Below are positions 30,714-42,190 of a stretch of 64,000 bases of DNA, piece by piece. The position numbers were made by a program, and so were the translations under genes. Every line of letters starts with the position of its first letter. Position 1 is the stretch's first letter. The notes below the pieces were generated by a model. That model did no database searches, was not told the origin of the DNA, and was given only the letters and a program-made list of their open reading frames with translations. The DNA comes from Poa pratensis (taxonomy: Eukaryota > Streptophyta > Magnoliopsida > Poales > Poaceae): the NCBI GenBank assembly GCA_947311845.1, contig CAMZMU010000063.1, positions 125,834,914-125,898,913 of the forward strand, in the 5' to 3' direction.

Positions 30714-30721
30714 TATATATA
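30714..30721 (+). promoter_or_regulatory. TATA box of WI12 gene 1
   Basis: TATATATA lies 127 bp before the ATG at 30,848. The matching box for gene 2 is at 35,081-35,088. Confidence 0.7.
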
Positions 30722-30847
30722 CATACATGCACCAACTTCCTTCAACACAAGCTCAGCTCTCTCCCGAGTTCTAGACCTCAACCATTCACAACAGAAAGAC
30801 ACCAATCTTACCTGCAGGTTTCATCCAACCGACGTACTGCAGTCACC

Positions 30848-31315
30848 ATGGCAAAGCATGCAGCCTGCAAGTCGAACCGTGAGGTGGTGGAGTCCCTGTA
30901 CGCCTCCCTGGCCGGCGGCGACGCGGCTGCGGTGATGGGGCTGCTGGCGGCGGATCTGGACTGGTGGTTCCACGGACCGCGTCGGTGCCAGCACATGCGG
31001 CGTCTGCTCACCGGCGAGGCGGTGGGCGCAGCGGCGTTCAGATTCGCGCCGGCACGGGTTGCAGAGGTAGGCGGCGCATCCGGAGACGGCGAGTGGGTGG
31101 TGGCTGAGGGGTCGTCTGGGGAGCACGACTACTGGGTGCACGCATGGTGCCTCAGAGCCGGAATCATCACGAGCTTCCGGGAGTACTTCAACACGTCGGT
31201 GACCGTGAGAGAGCTGAGCCGGCCGGCGAAGGAGGACGTCGTGTGGGCTGTGTGGGAGAGCCAGTCGTCCAGCTCCAAGGGCCGGTCCATGCCAGGCCTA
31301 GTGCTAGCCATATGA
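30848..31315 (+). CDS. WI12 / wound-induced protein 1-like, gene 1
   Basis: This intact single-exon frame of 155 residues has a good start context (ACCATGG). It is an NTF2-like small fold of the plant wound-induced WI12 family (potato WUN1, ice plant WI12). Visible family blocks are EVVESLYA near residue 12, LDWWFHGPRRCQHM at 37-50, DYWVHAWCLRAGIITSFREY at about 94-113 and the C-terminus SMPGLVLAI. No enzymatic activity is established for these proteins; expression after wounding or in senescence is reported for relatives. By hand alignment it is about 85% identical to gene 2 at 35,224, and their promoters and 3' flanks (to about 31,620 and 35,995) also align, so the pair arose by tandem duplication. 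Confidence 0.9.
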   Translation: MAKHAACKSNREVVESLYASLAGGDAAAVMGLLAADLDWWFHGPRRCQHMRRLLTGEAVGAAAFRFAPARVAEVGGASGDGEWVVAEGSSGEHDYWVHAWCLRAGIITSFREYFNTSVTVRELSRPAKEDVVWAVWESQSSSSKGRSMPGLVLAI

Positions 31316-32260
31316 CGCTGCACATTGTATGTTACAAATGCTGTACAAAATTTATTTTGCTTTTCACTGGGATAGAGACTGTAAAAAGGTTGTCAACATG
31401 AGTCCAAAAACTGATAAGTCGGTTTTTGTGACGAAAACATGATATGCAATATGATGCAAATAGTGGTACTATTTTCAGCGGGAGAAAGATTATCGGAAAA
31501 AATATGCGTTCTTGGTTAATAAGTTACAAACCATTGTTCTTATGACGAAGCATCTTAAATCTGCACGAGTAGCCACCATTGTCTTAGTGGTGGCGACCGA
31601 CGAGGATGGCTAGAGGACATTAGGAATATGAATTTAGGTTCTTATGTACTTTATAGGAAATACGCTAAAACAAATAAAAATAGTATGCAACGCAAAAAAA
31701 TCGCGTTAACATCCAACTGAATAATCAACAAATCATTTAGCCTAATGCAACCAAAAATTAGGGGTCTTGCAACAAAATTTTAAGGGTGTTGTAACATCAC
31801 ATGGCACGTGCAATAATGTTCCAACCTCGCTAATCTCTCATATTCTCATCATAGTCCTCTCCTCTCCATAGGCCGGAGTGCCACCAATATGGTGGAAACA
31901 ACATTTCGGTGAGAACTAATAGCTTCGGTGAGGCAAAAATAGTATGCAACTTGCCATCGGTCAACCATGTCATCCGAAGCACATATGGAGAAACATGTAT
32001 TGGCTAAAAGGAGTGGGGTTGATCCACCGAGAATTGCAGATAGAGAAGATTCATTGCAGATGAAAACAAAGCGATCAACACCAAAGTGGATGTTCCTAGT
32101 GAGAAGGGTTGATGTGATCCATGGGAGAGCGAGGGGAGATTTGGAGTGGGTATGTTGTAGGGTATAGAAGACGTGGATGATATTTTCATAGGACATGCAC
32201 GTATGTGGATGAATTTCTCATCTCAAGAGTACTAAAGAAAATCATAAGCAAGTTGTGTAA
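31316..32260. other. Duplicated 3' flank, then unassigned DNA
   Basis: 31,316-31,620 aligns with 35,692-35,995 (for example ACTGATAAGTCGGTTTTTGT). 31,620-32,260 has two AAATAGTATGCAAC words (31,678 and 31,938) but nothing I can name. Confidence 0.5.
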
Positions 32261-32276
32261 ACAGAGAGGCAGATAT

Positions 32277-33578
32277 CTTTTTTTTAGAAAAGGAGGGTGC
32301 GAGTCCCCGGCCTCTGCATCGAGTGATGCACACAGCCATTCGCACTTATTAATTCCAACCAGATTTACAAAGTACAATATTGAAGAACAAACTGAAGTCA
32401 AAACCTCGACAACAAAGGTCGCTACCACTATGATGGGGGTGACTAACACCAACGCACATCATCTAAAAACCTTCAGCTAAACACTCAACGCACACCGATG
32501 TGCACGTTTTAGTCGCTGCCGCCGTCTTCCACGAACCCGTCTTCAGAAAGGATCAACACCATGACCTTGCAAAATCAGGTCTGCCGTCGGCATCGCCACG
32601 ATGCCAGACAGCGCCACCAAGTGCGAGTCCATCAACCCGAAATCGAGACCCCGCAACGCCACGCCACCGAGCCTCACCGACGTCGACGTGGTAGATGAAA
32701 CACCGCTCCGCCAGCTGACCCCCTCCAGGTGGTTCGTGTTCCAAAACGATGCCCTCAAGAGGGTGAACGACACCGAAGGTGACGCCATCGCCTGATCTGG
32801 ATAACCAGATCTGGGGTTTCCCCCGGAACTAACACGAGTGAAGTGACGAGAGCAGCAAGGACGATGCCTTCAACAAGGAAACGATGTCAAGCGACATCGT
32901 CATCGTCCGCCAAGACCGAGGTCGAGGTTCGGCTTTCACCGGCTGTCACGTCACCCCGAAACTCGTCATCGAAAGGGAGGTGGGTGATTTACAGCGGCAA
33001 CTCCTTCAACAAGGTGGCGGCACCCACGGACGCCGCAGTCGCCGGCCAAAGCCCGGCTTTCACCGGCCGCCATCCTCGCCTCCAAGATCGGCGGGATCTG
33101 AAGAACGAGGTCACCACGCCAAGCCCCCGATCTGCCTAGAGATCCGCCAAATCGTGCAGATCGGCTCCGCACTAGCCTCCCAGCCGCGCCGCAAATGGCC
33201 GAGACCATGAGACGACGGATCTAGATGGGATCTAGACCCACGGCCAGCCACCCGCTCGATCCGCCGAAGACGGATCAAAGGCAGCAGCGGCCGCCGCTTG
33301 ATCGATGCCGCCGTCTGACCACCGCGCCCGAAGACCTCCGTCGAAGCCGCCCCAGCCGCCGCGTCGGAATCGTCGTCACACCTCCACCCCCAACGCCTTA
33401 GGCACCAGGGGTCCGCCGCCACCGCGGCCTATGCCGGCGGCAGCGGTGGATGGGTATCCGGGAGTGGAGGGGGAGGTTGGGCGGCGGGGAGAGGTGCCCC
33501 CCGGCGGCGCCCTGGGGCGCGCCGTGGGAGGGGTGGGAGGGAGGGGTGGGAGAGACGGCTAGGGGAGGGAGGGAGGGC
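32277..33578 (-). mobile_element. LINE-like retroposon with 16-bp target duplication
   Basis: ACAGAGAGGCAGATAT is duplicated at 32,261-32,276 and 33,579-33,594. A T-run at 32,278-32,285 is the poly(A) tail, so the element is on the minus strand. The 5' part (33,578-33,200) is very GC-rich like a LINE 5' UTR. The 3' part has the TAGAAAAGGAGGGTGCGAGT sequence common at grass retroposon 3' ends. No RT coding sequence remains, so it is a non-autonomous or internally deleted form. Confidence 0.8.
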
Positions 33579-33659
33579 ACAGAGAGGCAGATATACATGT
33601 TTGTTTCCTATGTGGTTCGATCTTTCCCCTCATGATTTCCCTATGATGCAATACCTTAG

Positions 33660-34400
33660 AGTATCTGGAATGTAAAGAAAAGAGGCCAACACAAGTCACA
33701 GAGGTCTGGAAATAAGGAGAAGAATGGTGCGACGATCCAGGAAAACTTGGCCTAAAAAAAGGGTACTTATTCCATACACTATTCCTTTTTTATGACAAAG
33801 TGAGTATATTAATATGAACAAGATACCCATTACACTCTTCCTACCTCAATCTCAAACTGAGACAATACTTGAATATATATGCATCAATGTCATCTTGTTC
33901 TGCTTTGCCTAGGGGGAGTTACTTTTTTTGATCTTGTCCAAACGGTTTAACTGCAAAGCCCAGGTAATAATAGTACTCCTACATGCATACTGCAAATCGT
34001 GCGGACCGTGCGGTATGGCTCGGACGTTCTGCCTTCCGTTTAGTTTGCCCGAACAGTGTCCTCAACTTCCGACGGGGTTACGATGGGCAGCGCTAGATGT
34101 GTCGACGTCTCGCAGCCGAGCTATGATACTTGGCTACTTGCCTGCCTTGCCCTTGCCCAGTAAGTTGCCCTTCGAACACACGGCGGCGGGGATGGTGGCG
34201 AGGTGGTTAGGGCTCGATGGATTGCTGAACGATTGGCGAGATGCTAGTCCGATAAAAAAAAACCAGCATTGGAGTCAGGGTGGAAGTGTTTTACCTACTC
34301 TTTCTATCAAAAAAAATCACATCAACTACTCTCAGTTTTTAGTCTTTTCAACTAGCATTTAATAGCAATTTCGGTCTGAGAACATCGATGATTCATCATG
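33660..34400 (+). repeat. Duplicated module, copy C
   Basis: AGAGGCCAACACAAGTCACA at 33,680 matches copy A near 18,382. GCATCAATGTCATCTTGTTC near 33,880 matches copy B near 22,222. 34,000-34,370 matches 22,345-23,080 and continues with the sequence flanking the right side of Helitron 1 (27,700-27,750, TTTCGGTC..GAGAACATCG). Copy C is the most compact version and shows the pre-insertion state. Confidence 0.75.
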
Positions 34401-35080
34401 ATAATTGGCATTACTGCTTGTCATTATTCGATGAAAATGATATAGCACTATTATTTCTTGGATGAATATGACATATCAGTTGTATTTTCTTTCAATGAAA
34501 ATGACATAACACTTGTAAATTCGTCAAAGATAACAAAGACTTCTTGGCATATGCTCTTGGCTCTACCGATATTTTCTGTTTCCCGCTCCTCGTTCCCATA
34601 CACTCGAGTATAGTGATAGATCACATACGGACGGGCCCGGGGCTATGTACCATGCTTTCACTGTCTGTTTTACCTAGTGTGTCCCTCCGTGTCTCGACAC
34701 TGCCAAACAAGAAGATCAAACCCTTTTCTAAAACCACGAAAACTCAACAACATATTTAAAAGACATGCAAATATTTTATCTTCCGTGCTGGCACGGTTTT
34801 GAAGTCAATACGAATTAGCACGGTTTTGAAGTCAATAGGAATTAACGTACTTCACATGCATATGCCTAGACCAGCTGTCGTAAAGACCAAACCTGGCGTT
34901 CTACTGCAATTTTCTGTTTGAGAAAACGACTTGCAAAATCAAATAGTCATAGCACCTCGATGTCTCAGAATGTGTATGCACAAACGTAGGAGACAATGGA
35001 CATAAATAATAGTAAAATAAATGTAGAGGCTCACATATATCCTCCGTCACAAGCCCTGTCTACGTTCCACCCCTATTGCC

Positions 35081-35088
35081 TATATATA
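35081..35088 (+). promoter_or_regulatory. TATA box of WI12 gene 2
   Basis: TATATATA lies 136 bp before the ATG, equivalent to the box of gene 1. Confidence 0.7.
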
Positions 35089-35223
35089 CAGCCACAGACA
35101 TTCTTCTTCATTACAAACTCACCGAGGTTTCTCAAGTTCTAACCTCAAGTATTCACAACACAAGACACCCACCTGACCTGCAATCAACCAAACGAAAATA
35201 CTATCTACATCTAGTTATCTACC

Positions 35224-35691
35224 ATGGGCAAGTATGCGCCGTCCAAGTCCAACAAGGAGGTGGTGGAGTCCCTATACGCCTTGTTGGCCCGCGGCGACGC
35301 GGCGGCGGTGACGGCACTGCTGGCGGCGGACCTGGACTGGTGGTTCCATGGCCCCCGTCGTTGCCAGCACATGCGGCGCTTGCTCACCGGCGAGGCGACC
35401 GGCGCAGCGGCTTTCCGGTTCACACCGGCGCGGGTTGCAGAGGTAGGCGGTTCCTCCAGAGACGGCGGGTGGGTGGTGGCAGAGGGATGGGCCGGGAAAC
35501 ACGACTACTGGGTGCACGCTTGGTGCCTCCGCGCCGGCGTCATCACGAGCTTCCGAGAGTACTTCAACACGTCCGTCACAGTTAGGGAGCTGGGCTGGCC
35601 AGCGAAGGAGGACGTTGTGTGGGCTGTGTGGGAGAGCCATTCGCCCAGCCCCAAGGGCCGGTCCATGCCAGGCCTAGTGCTCGCCATATGA
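35224..35691 (+). CDS. WI12 / wound-induced protein 1-like, gene 2
   Basis: The intact 155-residue frame starts in an ACCATGG context. It keeps all blocks of gene 1: LDWWFHGPRRCQHMRRLLTG, DYWVHAWCLRAGVITSFREY, NTSVTVREL and SMPGLVLAI. About 23 residues differ, mostly in the N-terminus (MGKYAPSKSNK) and near residues 77-91. The gene lies 3.9 kb downstream of gene 1 in the same orientation with a duplicated promoter. Function as for gene 1. Confidence 0.9.
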   Translation: MGKYAPSKSNKEVVESLYALLARGDAAAVTALLAADLDWWFHGPRRCQHMRRLLTGEATGAAAFRFTPARVAEVGGSSRDGGWVVAEGWAGKHDYWVHAWCLRAGVITSFREYFNTSVTVRELGWPAKEDVVWAVWESHSPSPKGRSMPGLVLAI

Positions 35692-36424
35692 TGCCGCACA
35701 ATCTTTTTTCTTTACAAGGTGAAAGATAGTGTGTACAAATGTGAAATGTTGTATAAAGTTTTATTTTGTTTTTGGCAGGCATAGAAACTTTTGAAAAATC
35801 AGTATGAGTCCGAAAACTGATAGATCGGTTTTGGTGACGAAGATAATATGTACACACGATGTAAATGGTACTGTTTTTAAGTTTGAGAGAGATTACATTT
35901 GTGCTCACTGTTCTCATGACTCATCATCATCTTTACCGTGGAGCCGTAAGCTTTTGTGGTGGCGGCTGTCGAGGCTGACGAGTATGTAGCCGTATGAAGA
36001 TACAAAATTGTGGCCCGAGGAGCTGCATCATCAGCCATAAGGACTTCGTTGTCCTCCTTTCGATGCAAAGTGAAATTTTAGAAAGAAACAAGAATAACAT
36101 ATTATTTCCGCATGTCAAAACGATGACTTAATCAGCTTCAGAAAACATGTTTAGTATCGTAATTTTTTAACCCAGCACAAAGCTACTACTGTGAAAACAT
36201 GCAAAATATGGATTCTCTATGAAATGAGGTTGCTCTCAAGCTTAAATCAGACCGAGATAATACAATCAAGTCTATTAAAGCTATGCTGATTGACAAATGC
36301 CAAAATACAAGTGCTTCACTGATTTAATGTATGACCACATGGTTGAGTTATTGACAACTCTACGATAGAACTCCATTAGCTTGGTTGATTCAATGACTGT
36401 TATCATGAACAGTTGCAGCTTAAT

Positions 36425-36772
36425 TAGCTTAGTGATGTCTACACCTACGGAGTTGTTCTATTGGGGCTCATTACCAGGAAGCGAAGTGTATACCATGAAA
36501 ATAACAACATGATTTTTGAGTTCCGTGAAGTTTATGAGGAAGAGAAAAGTGGGAGGGGAATGTTCGACAAGGAGATCACAGCTGAAGAAGATATCTTTTG
36601 TCTCGAAGAAATTGGCAAGCTAGCAATGGAGTGTTTAAAAGAACATATAGAAGACAGACCAGATGTGGCAGAGGTAGAGGAGCGGCTTGTGATGCTGAGG
36701 AGAGACTTGAAGCTTAAAAAATTAGGAAGGGAAGTCCAACATATTTTGATACGTGCAATCCATTCCAAGTAG
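36425..36772 (+). pseudogene. Receptor-like kinase C-lobe relic
   Basis: In one frame the sequence reads SDVYTYGVVLLGLITRKRSV (kinase subdomain IX), then EEIGKLAMECLKEHIEDRPD (subdomain XI) and a short tail ending at TAG 36,770-36,772. The pattern ITRKR..YHENNN..F is typical of WAK-like kinases. The N-lobe, catalytic loop and receptor parts are absent upstream, where similarity stops near 36,425. It is a fragment, not a working kinase. Confidence 0.8.
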
Positions 36773-36895
36773 CAGAGTTTCATATAGAGTGGAAAATGCA
36801 TGGGATAGACAACCCTAAAATGATGTATCGGTTGCAATTTTTGGATACCTTGATTTTCACCTAACTTCCGTTAGGTGCATTTTGTACATCATGTA

Positions 36896-36984
36896 CTCCC
36901 TTCGTCCAAAATAGATGACTTCTATTTGCCCGTATATATCCATATTTGAATAAATGAAAGTCATCTAATTTAGAACGGAGGGAG
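36896..36984. mobile_element. Stowaway MITE, 89 bp
   Basis: Ends CTCCCTTCGTCC and GAACGGAGGGAG are inverted repeats flanked by TA (36,894-36,895 and 36,985-36,986). The interior arms AAATAGATGACTTCTATTTG and GAAAGTCATCTAATTT also pair. Confidence 0.9.
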
Positions 36985-37219
36985 TAGAACTTCAAGTTTG
37001 GACATTACAGCTGAGTAATTTCATATTTGTTGACCTTAAGTTGGAAAATCTTACAAAATCTTACAACTATAGGTTTGATAATGTGTAACTCTGTCGAATG
37101 AGAATAACTATTTCTCGCAAATAAAAGGCCCTCCCTAAGAAGGTAGGGGTTCAGATATAAGTTCTTAAAAGAAGTAAATCAATTCCGCTGAACGCCACTG
37201 GCACATTATTTGCACTATC

Positions 37220-39850
37220 ATGAGAACGATATGTTGAATCGACGCACCATTGGCCTTGCCTGCAATGACATGTCGTTTTCGCTTTCAGTTTCAGACATGT
37301 CTGTACTCTGTAGCGTCACGGGCAGTGTTCTTCCCCACTAGGCGGACATGTTCTCCGTGGACTCCATGTATACAGCACTCGTTCAGCCGGACGTGCCAGT
37401 AGATAATAATAAGAAAATCTGGAAGATGAAAATTCCACTTAAAAACAAGGTTTTTGCGTGGTATCTTCGTCGAGGAGTAATTCTTACAAAAGACAACCTT
37501 GCAAAACGCAATTGGCATGGGAGTAAACAGTGTGTCTTCTGTCATAAAGACAAGACAATCAAACACCTGTTCTTCGAGTGCAAATTTGCTAGCTCTATAT
37601 GGTCCATCATCCAGATAGGTTCTACTATTTACCCACCGACAAGCATTGCTAATATTTTTGGCAATTGGCTAAATGGTGTGGATAATAGGTTCAAACAACT
37701 TATTAGGGTGGCAGCGCTCGCCGTAATATGGTCGCTTTGGCTATGTAGAAATGACAAGGTTTTTGATGATAAAAATTGTTCTCTTATGCAGGTTATCTAC
37801 AGGACTACTGCTACACTCCGTTCGTGGTCTCAGTTGCAACGTGTGGGGCATCGAGACCTGTTTATGGAGGTGTGTACAAGACTGGAGGATACGGCGAGAG
37901 ACTTTTTATCCCTACATGGATGGCAGCATAATTTGCGGATCGGCACTCCACCACCATAGGCGTTTTTACAATTTCTCATTCTGATATGTAATTCGCCTTG
38001 TTATTTGTTCGTACTTCAGACTTGTTTCGGCTGTGTGCATCCTTGTTATGCAGAGGCTGGGTGTAATGCTTAAACATTTTAAGTAATAAAGACTCCCTTT
38101 ATCTAAAAAAAGCGGACATGTTCTATTGAGATGCTGGTTCCTGATGCTTGATTCCATTGTTCAGAGCATGAGCATCAGGACATGTTCTTGGACGACGCCC
38201 ACCTTGTTAGTTATCTGAGATGTGCACTAGCCGATCAGTACCCACAACATGCACCGAGAGGAATAAAGAGCCTTGATAAGGAATCCGGCCAGGGTTCCAA
38301 TTGTTCAGTACACGTCAACTCGATATGGGAATGCAGAGATCGACTTTAGCCTCGATGCCGGGAAGCGAGGGTTGGTTTGGCCGCCGAGAACATGCCTCTT
38401 TTGGTTGCTCTCTTGGATTCTTCAGATTGTTGACGAGTAGCTCTGCTACTTGATTTTCCAGTTTCAGTCGACTGAACATGCATCTCACTGTCGTCGCAGG
38501 TTGATTCTTGCTTTCAACACAAGTTTTGTTTGCTTCTCAAATCAAATAATTCAGTGTGAATATTTTTTTTCCTTTGTTCGGTGGAAATATTATTCGACGA
38601 GCACAATTAAGCATGTGCCCTAGGCGATCAGTGCCCACAACATGCATGCGCCAAGATTAACATAGTGACCCTGACGAGGAATCCTGCGGGGATTCCAAAT
38701 GTTGATTCCTCAACTTGATCAATAATGCGAGTTCGGAGATCGACTTTGGTTTCCACGCCGGGAAGGAAAGCGACGATAATTCGGCCGAGAACATGTCCCT
38801 TCTGTTGCTCGCTTGGATTCTGAACATGTCTCTTAATTTCCCCCTTTCACTTCACTGTATATATATTTCCTTTACCTGCATCACTGTCGTCACCCCACTT
38901 GATCCTGCTCGTTGATTCTTGCTTTCAACACAAGTTTTGTTTGCTTTCTAAAATATAATATAGCTTCCATGTGAAAAAATTCTTCCATTGTTCGGTCGAA
39001 TTATTCGACAAGTGCAATTATGTTGTTTTGAGGAAGGACAAATATGAAACATGCGGAATATATCATCTAAGCGCAGATCCACCTCATCAAACTGAGTTCA
39101 TCCATGACCTGTTTTTGATATACTCCCTAGTACGTTTAGGACTCCCGATCGATCTGGGTTAGTTGGGTAGTTGAATTGAACGAATAGATATATTTGCTAC
39201 TGGGCAACGAACAGATTGTGACGACATGACGTCGTTTCCATTCAGTTTCAGACATGCCTGCAGCTTCATGGTTAATGTTCTGAGATAAAGGTGCTGGTTC
39301 CTCGTTCTTGATTCCATTATTCGGAGTATTTGGTTGGGGCTGAGCATCAAAACATACTCTTCGGTGTCCACCTTGTTAGCTACTATCTGAGATGTGCACA
39401 AGGTGATCACACAACATGCACCGAGAGATGAATAAAGAGCCCTGATAAGCAATCCGAGCATGGATTCCAAATGCTCAGTAGTACATTTCACTTGATCAAC
39501 TCGACATTAGAAGGTCGACTTTTAGTTGGACGCTGGAAGGCGTGGTTATAGTTTGGCCGAGAACACGCCACTTTTGGTTGCTTGCTAATTTGATTATGAA
39601 AGATTGTTGACGAGTAGCTCTTCTACAGTACTTGATTTTTCCAATTTCAGTCCACTGAACATCGCCTTTCACCGCATCTCACTATCGTTGCCCACAGCCG
39701 ATGGCGACTTATCCAGCTCGATTTGTTCCTTTCAACGGAAGATTTGTTTGTACTATTATCAATATAAATCAAATCAGTCCTTGCTGAATTTTTTTTCCCT
39801 TTGTCCGGTCGAATTATTCGACAGGCGCAATTATTTTGTTGAAACAAACC
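37220..39850 (+). repeat. Triplicated non-coding repeat, about 0.45-0.65 kb units
   Basis: Three copies share GCTGGTTCCTSRTKCTTGAT, GATCGACTTT..GCCGGGAAG, GGCCGAGAACAYG and TTCGGTCGAATTATTCGACA words. They lie at about 37,220-38,610 (with a LINE inside), 38,611-39,025 and 39,190-39,850. The copies are clearly diverged. No reading frame is conserved and the parent sequence was not recognised. Confidence 0.75.
37355..38111 (+). mobile_element. 5'-truncated LINE, family copy 1
   Basis: GCGGACATGTTCT is duplicated at 37,342-37,354 and 38,112-38,124 and the insert ends in a short A-run. The frame to 37,959 encodes the zf-RVT end of ORF2 (KIPLKNKVFAWYLRRGVILT, CVFCHKDKTIKHLFFECKFA, VIWSLWLCRNDKVF). 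The remaining ORF2 and ORF1 were lost by 5' truncation during integration. It lies within copy 1 of the triplicated repeat. Confidence 0.9.
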
Positions 39851-40059
39851 ATGCAGATTGCAGAATCATTAAAGCGCACACATGCCCCTCATCAAGGAGT
39901 TTATAGTAGTACTTTTGTTCATCTACGCCTAGCTTGCTAGTAGCTTAGGCTTTGTGCATGTCGATTTATCTGGCTTGATAGATTGTTGGATTAAACGGGC
40001 AATTAGCAGAGGGCAGCGTCTGAATTCTGAAGGCATGTGTGTGTTCGGTAATAATGAAG

Positions 40060-40310
40060 AGTAGTAGTCTGTAATGCAATACAACTTACTTTATTATTCG
40101 ACCATAACAGCAACGAAATGCAAGTAGCAGCAGTGAAGGCACAGCCGCCATGACGCCGCCGCGTCGCCATCGATCACCGGCGACTCGGGCAGTAATACGT
40201 CGTACCAGACACGCAAATTAACTAACGACGACAATCCAATCCAGACAAGGGGGAGAAATTAAGCAAGCGTCAGCCCATATGCATCCACCCAATTTCAGTG
40301 GGCGGATTGG
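40060..40310 (-). other. 3' flank of WI12 gene 3
   Basis: The interval follows the stop of gene 3 on the minus strand. No other feature was recognised. Confidence 0.4.
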
Positions 40311-40838
40311 CTAGAGGGCGAGGACGAGGCCCGGGAGGGAGTTGCGGGCGCTGTCGGGGCGGCGGCTCTGCCACACGCACTTGGAGGCGGCGAGGCGCGT
40401 GACGGTGAGGTCGGTGTTGAAGTACTCGCGCAGCTGGGTGATCACCCCATCGGCGCCGACCGTCCAGGCGTGCACCCAGTACGCGGCCTTTCCGTCGCCG
40501 GCGGGCGAGGCGCCCTCGGCGATGACGGTGGAGCCGAAGGCGTCGACGGAGCGCGGCAGGAAGCGGAAGGAGGAGGCTCCGACGCCGGTGAGGACGCGCA
40601 TCATGTGCTGGTGCGCGGGCGGGCCATGGAACCACCACTCGAGGTCCGGGGCGAGGAGGGAGTGCACGGCGGCGTGGTCGCGGGCGTTGAGCGCCTCGTA
40701 GAGGCGGAGCACCAGGAACTTGTTCCGCTGCTCCTCGGACTCCGGCAAGGAGGTGCCGCCCTCCAGCTGATCCAGGTTAGCCAGCTCCTCCCGGAGTTTC
40801 CTGCTGCTACTCCTGTCGGAGACGAAGAAGACGAACAC
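40311..40838 (-). CDS. WI12 / wound-induced protein-like, gene 3, start codon unclear
   Basis: The minus-strand frame encodes a WI12 protein with LRLYEALNARDHAAVHSLLA, LEWWFHGPPAHQHMMRVLTG, YWVHAWTVGADGVITQLREY, FNTDLTVTRL and the C-terminus SLPGLVLAL. It is more distant from genes 1 and 2 than they are from each other and has an N-terminal extension (SSRKLREELANLDQLEGG). A TATA box on the minus strand lies at 40,943-40,950. However, no ATG exists between there and the conserved domain; the first ATG codes the Met of HQHMM. The frame opens with GTG at 40,836-40,838 (VFVFFVSDR), which a single A-to-G change from ATG would explain. Either the start was lost, a non-AUG start is used, or an unseen 5' exon exists. 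Confidence 0.8.
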   Translation of the reverse strand: MFVFFVSDRSSSRKLREELANLDQLEGGTSLPESEEQRNKFLVLRLYEALNARDHAAVHSLLAPDLEWWFHGPPAHQHMMRVLTGVGASSFRFLPRSVDAFGSTVIAEGASPAGDGKAAYWVHAWTVGADGVITQLREYFNTDLTVTRLAASKCVWQSRRPDSARNSLPGLVLAL

Positions 40839-40942
40839 GGCTTGCTAGCTGCTTGCTCGTGATCTTCCCGGTGAAAAATCAACGAGAAGAAGGATGTGGA
40901 TTCCGATGGAGAGATTGGAGTTTTTGGGGCAGCGGGGGCCGG

Positions 40943-40950
40943 CTTTTATA
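40943..40950 (-). promoter_or_regulatory. TATA box of WI12 gene 3
   Basis: TATAAAAG on the minus strand lies about 105 bp before the GTG opening the frame. The upstream 100 bp contain GGGCCCA-like words (40,973 and 41,024). Confidence 0.65.
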
Positions 40951-41099
40951 GAGCGCGCGAGTGGGTTGGATGGGCCCGCGCGTGCTTGCCAGGTTGGACG
41001 GCAACCAACATGGGCTCGGATTGGGCCCAGTTGCTGAGTCAGACTCGGACGATGGGTGACCCAACGATAGAGGGATCGAGAAAAGGATCCGCCACTTGA

Positions 41100-42190
41100 A
41101 TCGTGGATAGTGGGATGAAAGGATTGATCTTTAATAAATCTGATTTTCTTATTCAAAATGACCCTATTTTGTTTTTCTAAAACACTTTACTGCAATCTAG
41201 ACTCACATATATCAACCTAACACCATGCCTACCGGAGTCACCACTCACGTCTCACTATCGAGGATACGTTTTCGACTCAAAGAATATTTTAGATTCAGCT
41301 TTAACGGGACACGGAGGCCGTCAAACTTAGGGTTTTGCGTAGGGTACTCCTAACCATTCCACCACAAATTGATTCTCCAAATAATCCAACTTTGTTATTC
41401 TGGTAAACTATTAGATCAACCAAACTAGAAAAAACATATGAATCACAAAGTTTGTAACGAAGTTAAAAGCTACATCAAAATTTATTGAAGTCGTCATCCC
41501 GATATTCACCTTACATCTTGAATTCATGTCAGGGGACATGTGAAAAAAATACGCACAAGGTGCCATTAAAGGTTTTGGAAAACACTTGAGGTGCCGACAC
41601 CAACATCGAGCGTTGTATAGCTAGTGAAGAAACTGAGTGTAGGCACCGTTATGTTTTCTATTGGAGAATTTCCTGGAAACGAATAGTTTTATTATTATCC
41701 AAATTCCTATCCATCAATCTGCTCACCTAGTCACCTCGGACATAGTCCATGCCTGTTCATAGCGGGAAATAGACCGATTTGTCAATATAAAAAGGCTTAT
41801 AGGAAGAGCATTAGCATTCGACGTTCCAGAAGATTGGAGAAGAACCCTTGTCCAAGACTTATGATTGGCAGGGAGCAGCTGCCGCGCGCCGCCAGTTTGT
41901 TGCCCTCCCCACCTGCTACAACGTGTGTGATCACGCCTGTCCGGTGCACAGTTGCACGCCACTTGTCTGCTGCTCCTACGCAAGGTGGATCGTCGGCTGC
42001 AACAAATTCGTTGTGGTTTGGAACCTAGCGTTGCTGGGGGAGTTGCCACCCGGGGAAATGGACCTGACCGGCCGGGCCGGGCGATCGACCAACCGTCGAC
42101 TGATAATCGGGACTAGGACGCACGAAGCTTCCTCGCCCGCTGCCTTTGTTGCATCTTTCCCCACTGCGACAAAATCACTACTCCATTATA
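41100..42190. other. Unassigned intergenic DNA
   Basis: The stretch is AT-rich apart from a GC-rich patch at 41,830-42,150. That patch has an open frame (for example CYNVCDHACPVHSCTPLVCC) that I cannot assign and regard as chance or a promoter-like island. Confidence 0.4.

Noticed and set aside
32843..33422. Several open frames in the LINE-like retroposon
   Set aside because: They lie in its GC-rich 5' UTR-like part, overlap on both strands and carry no RT or endonuclease motif.
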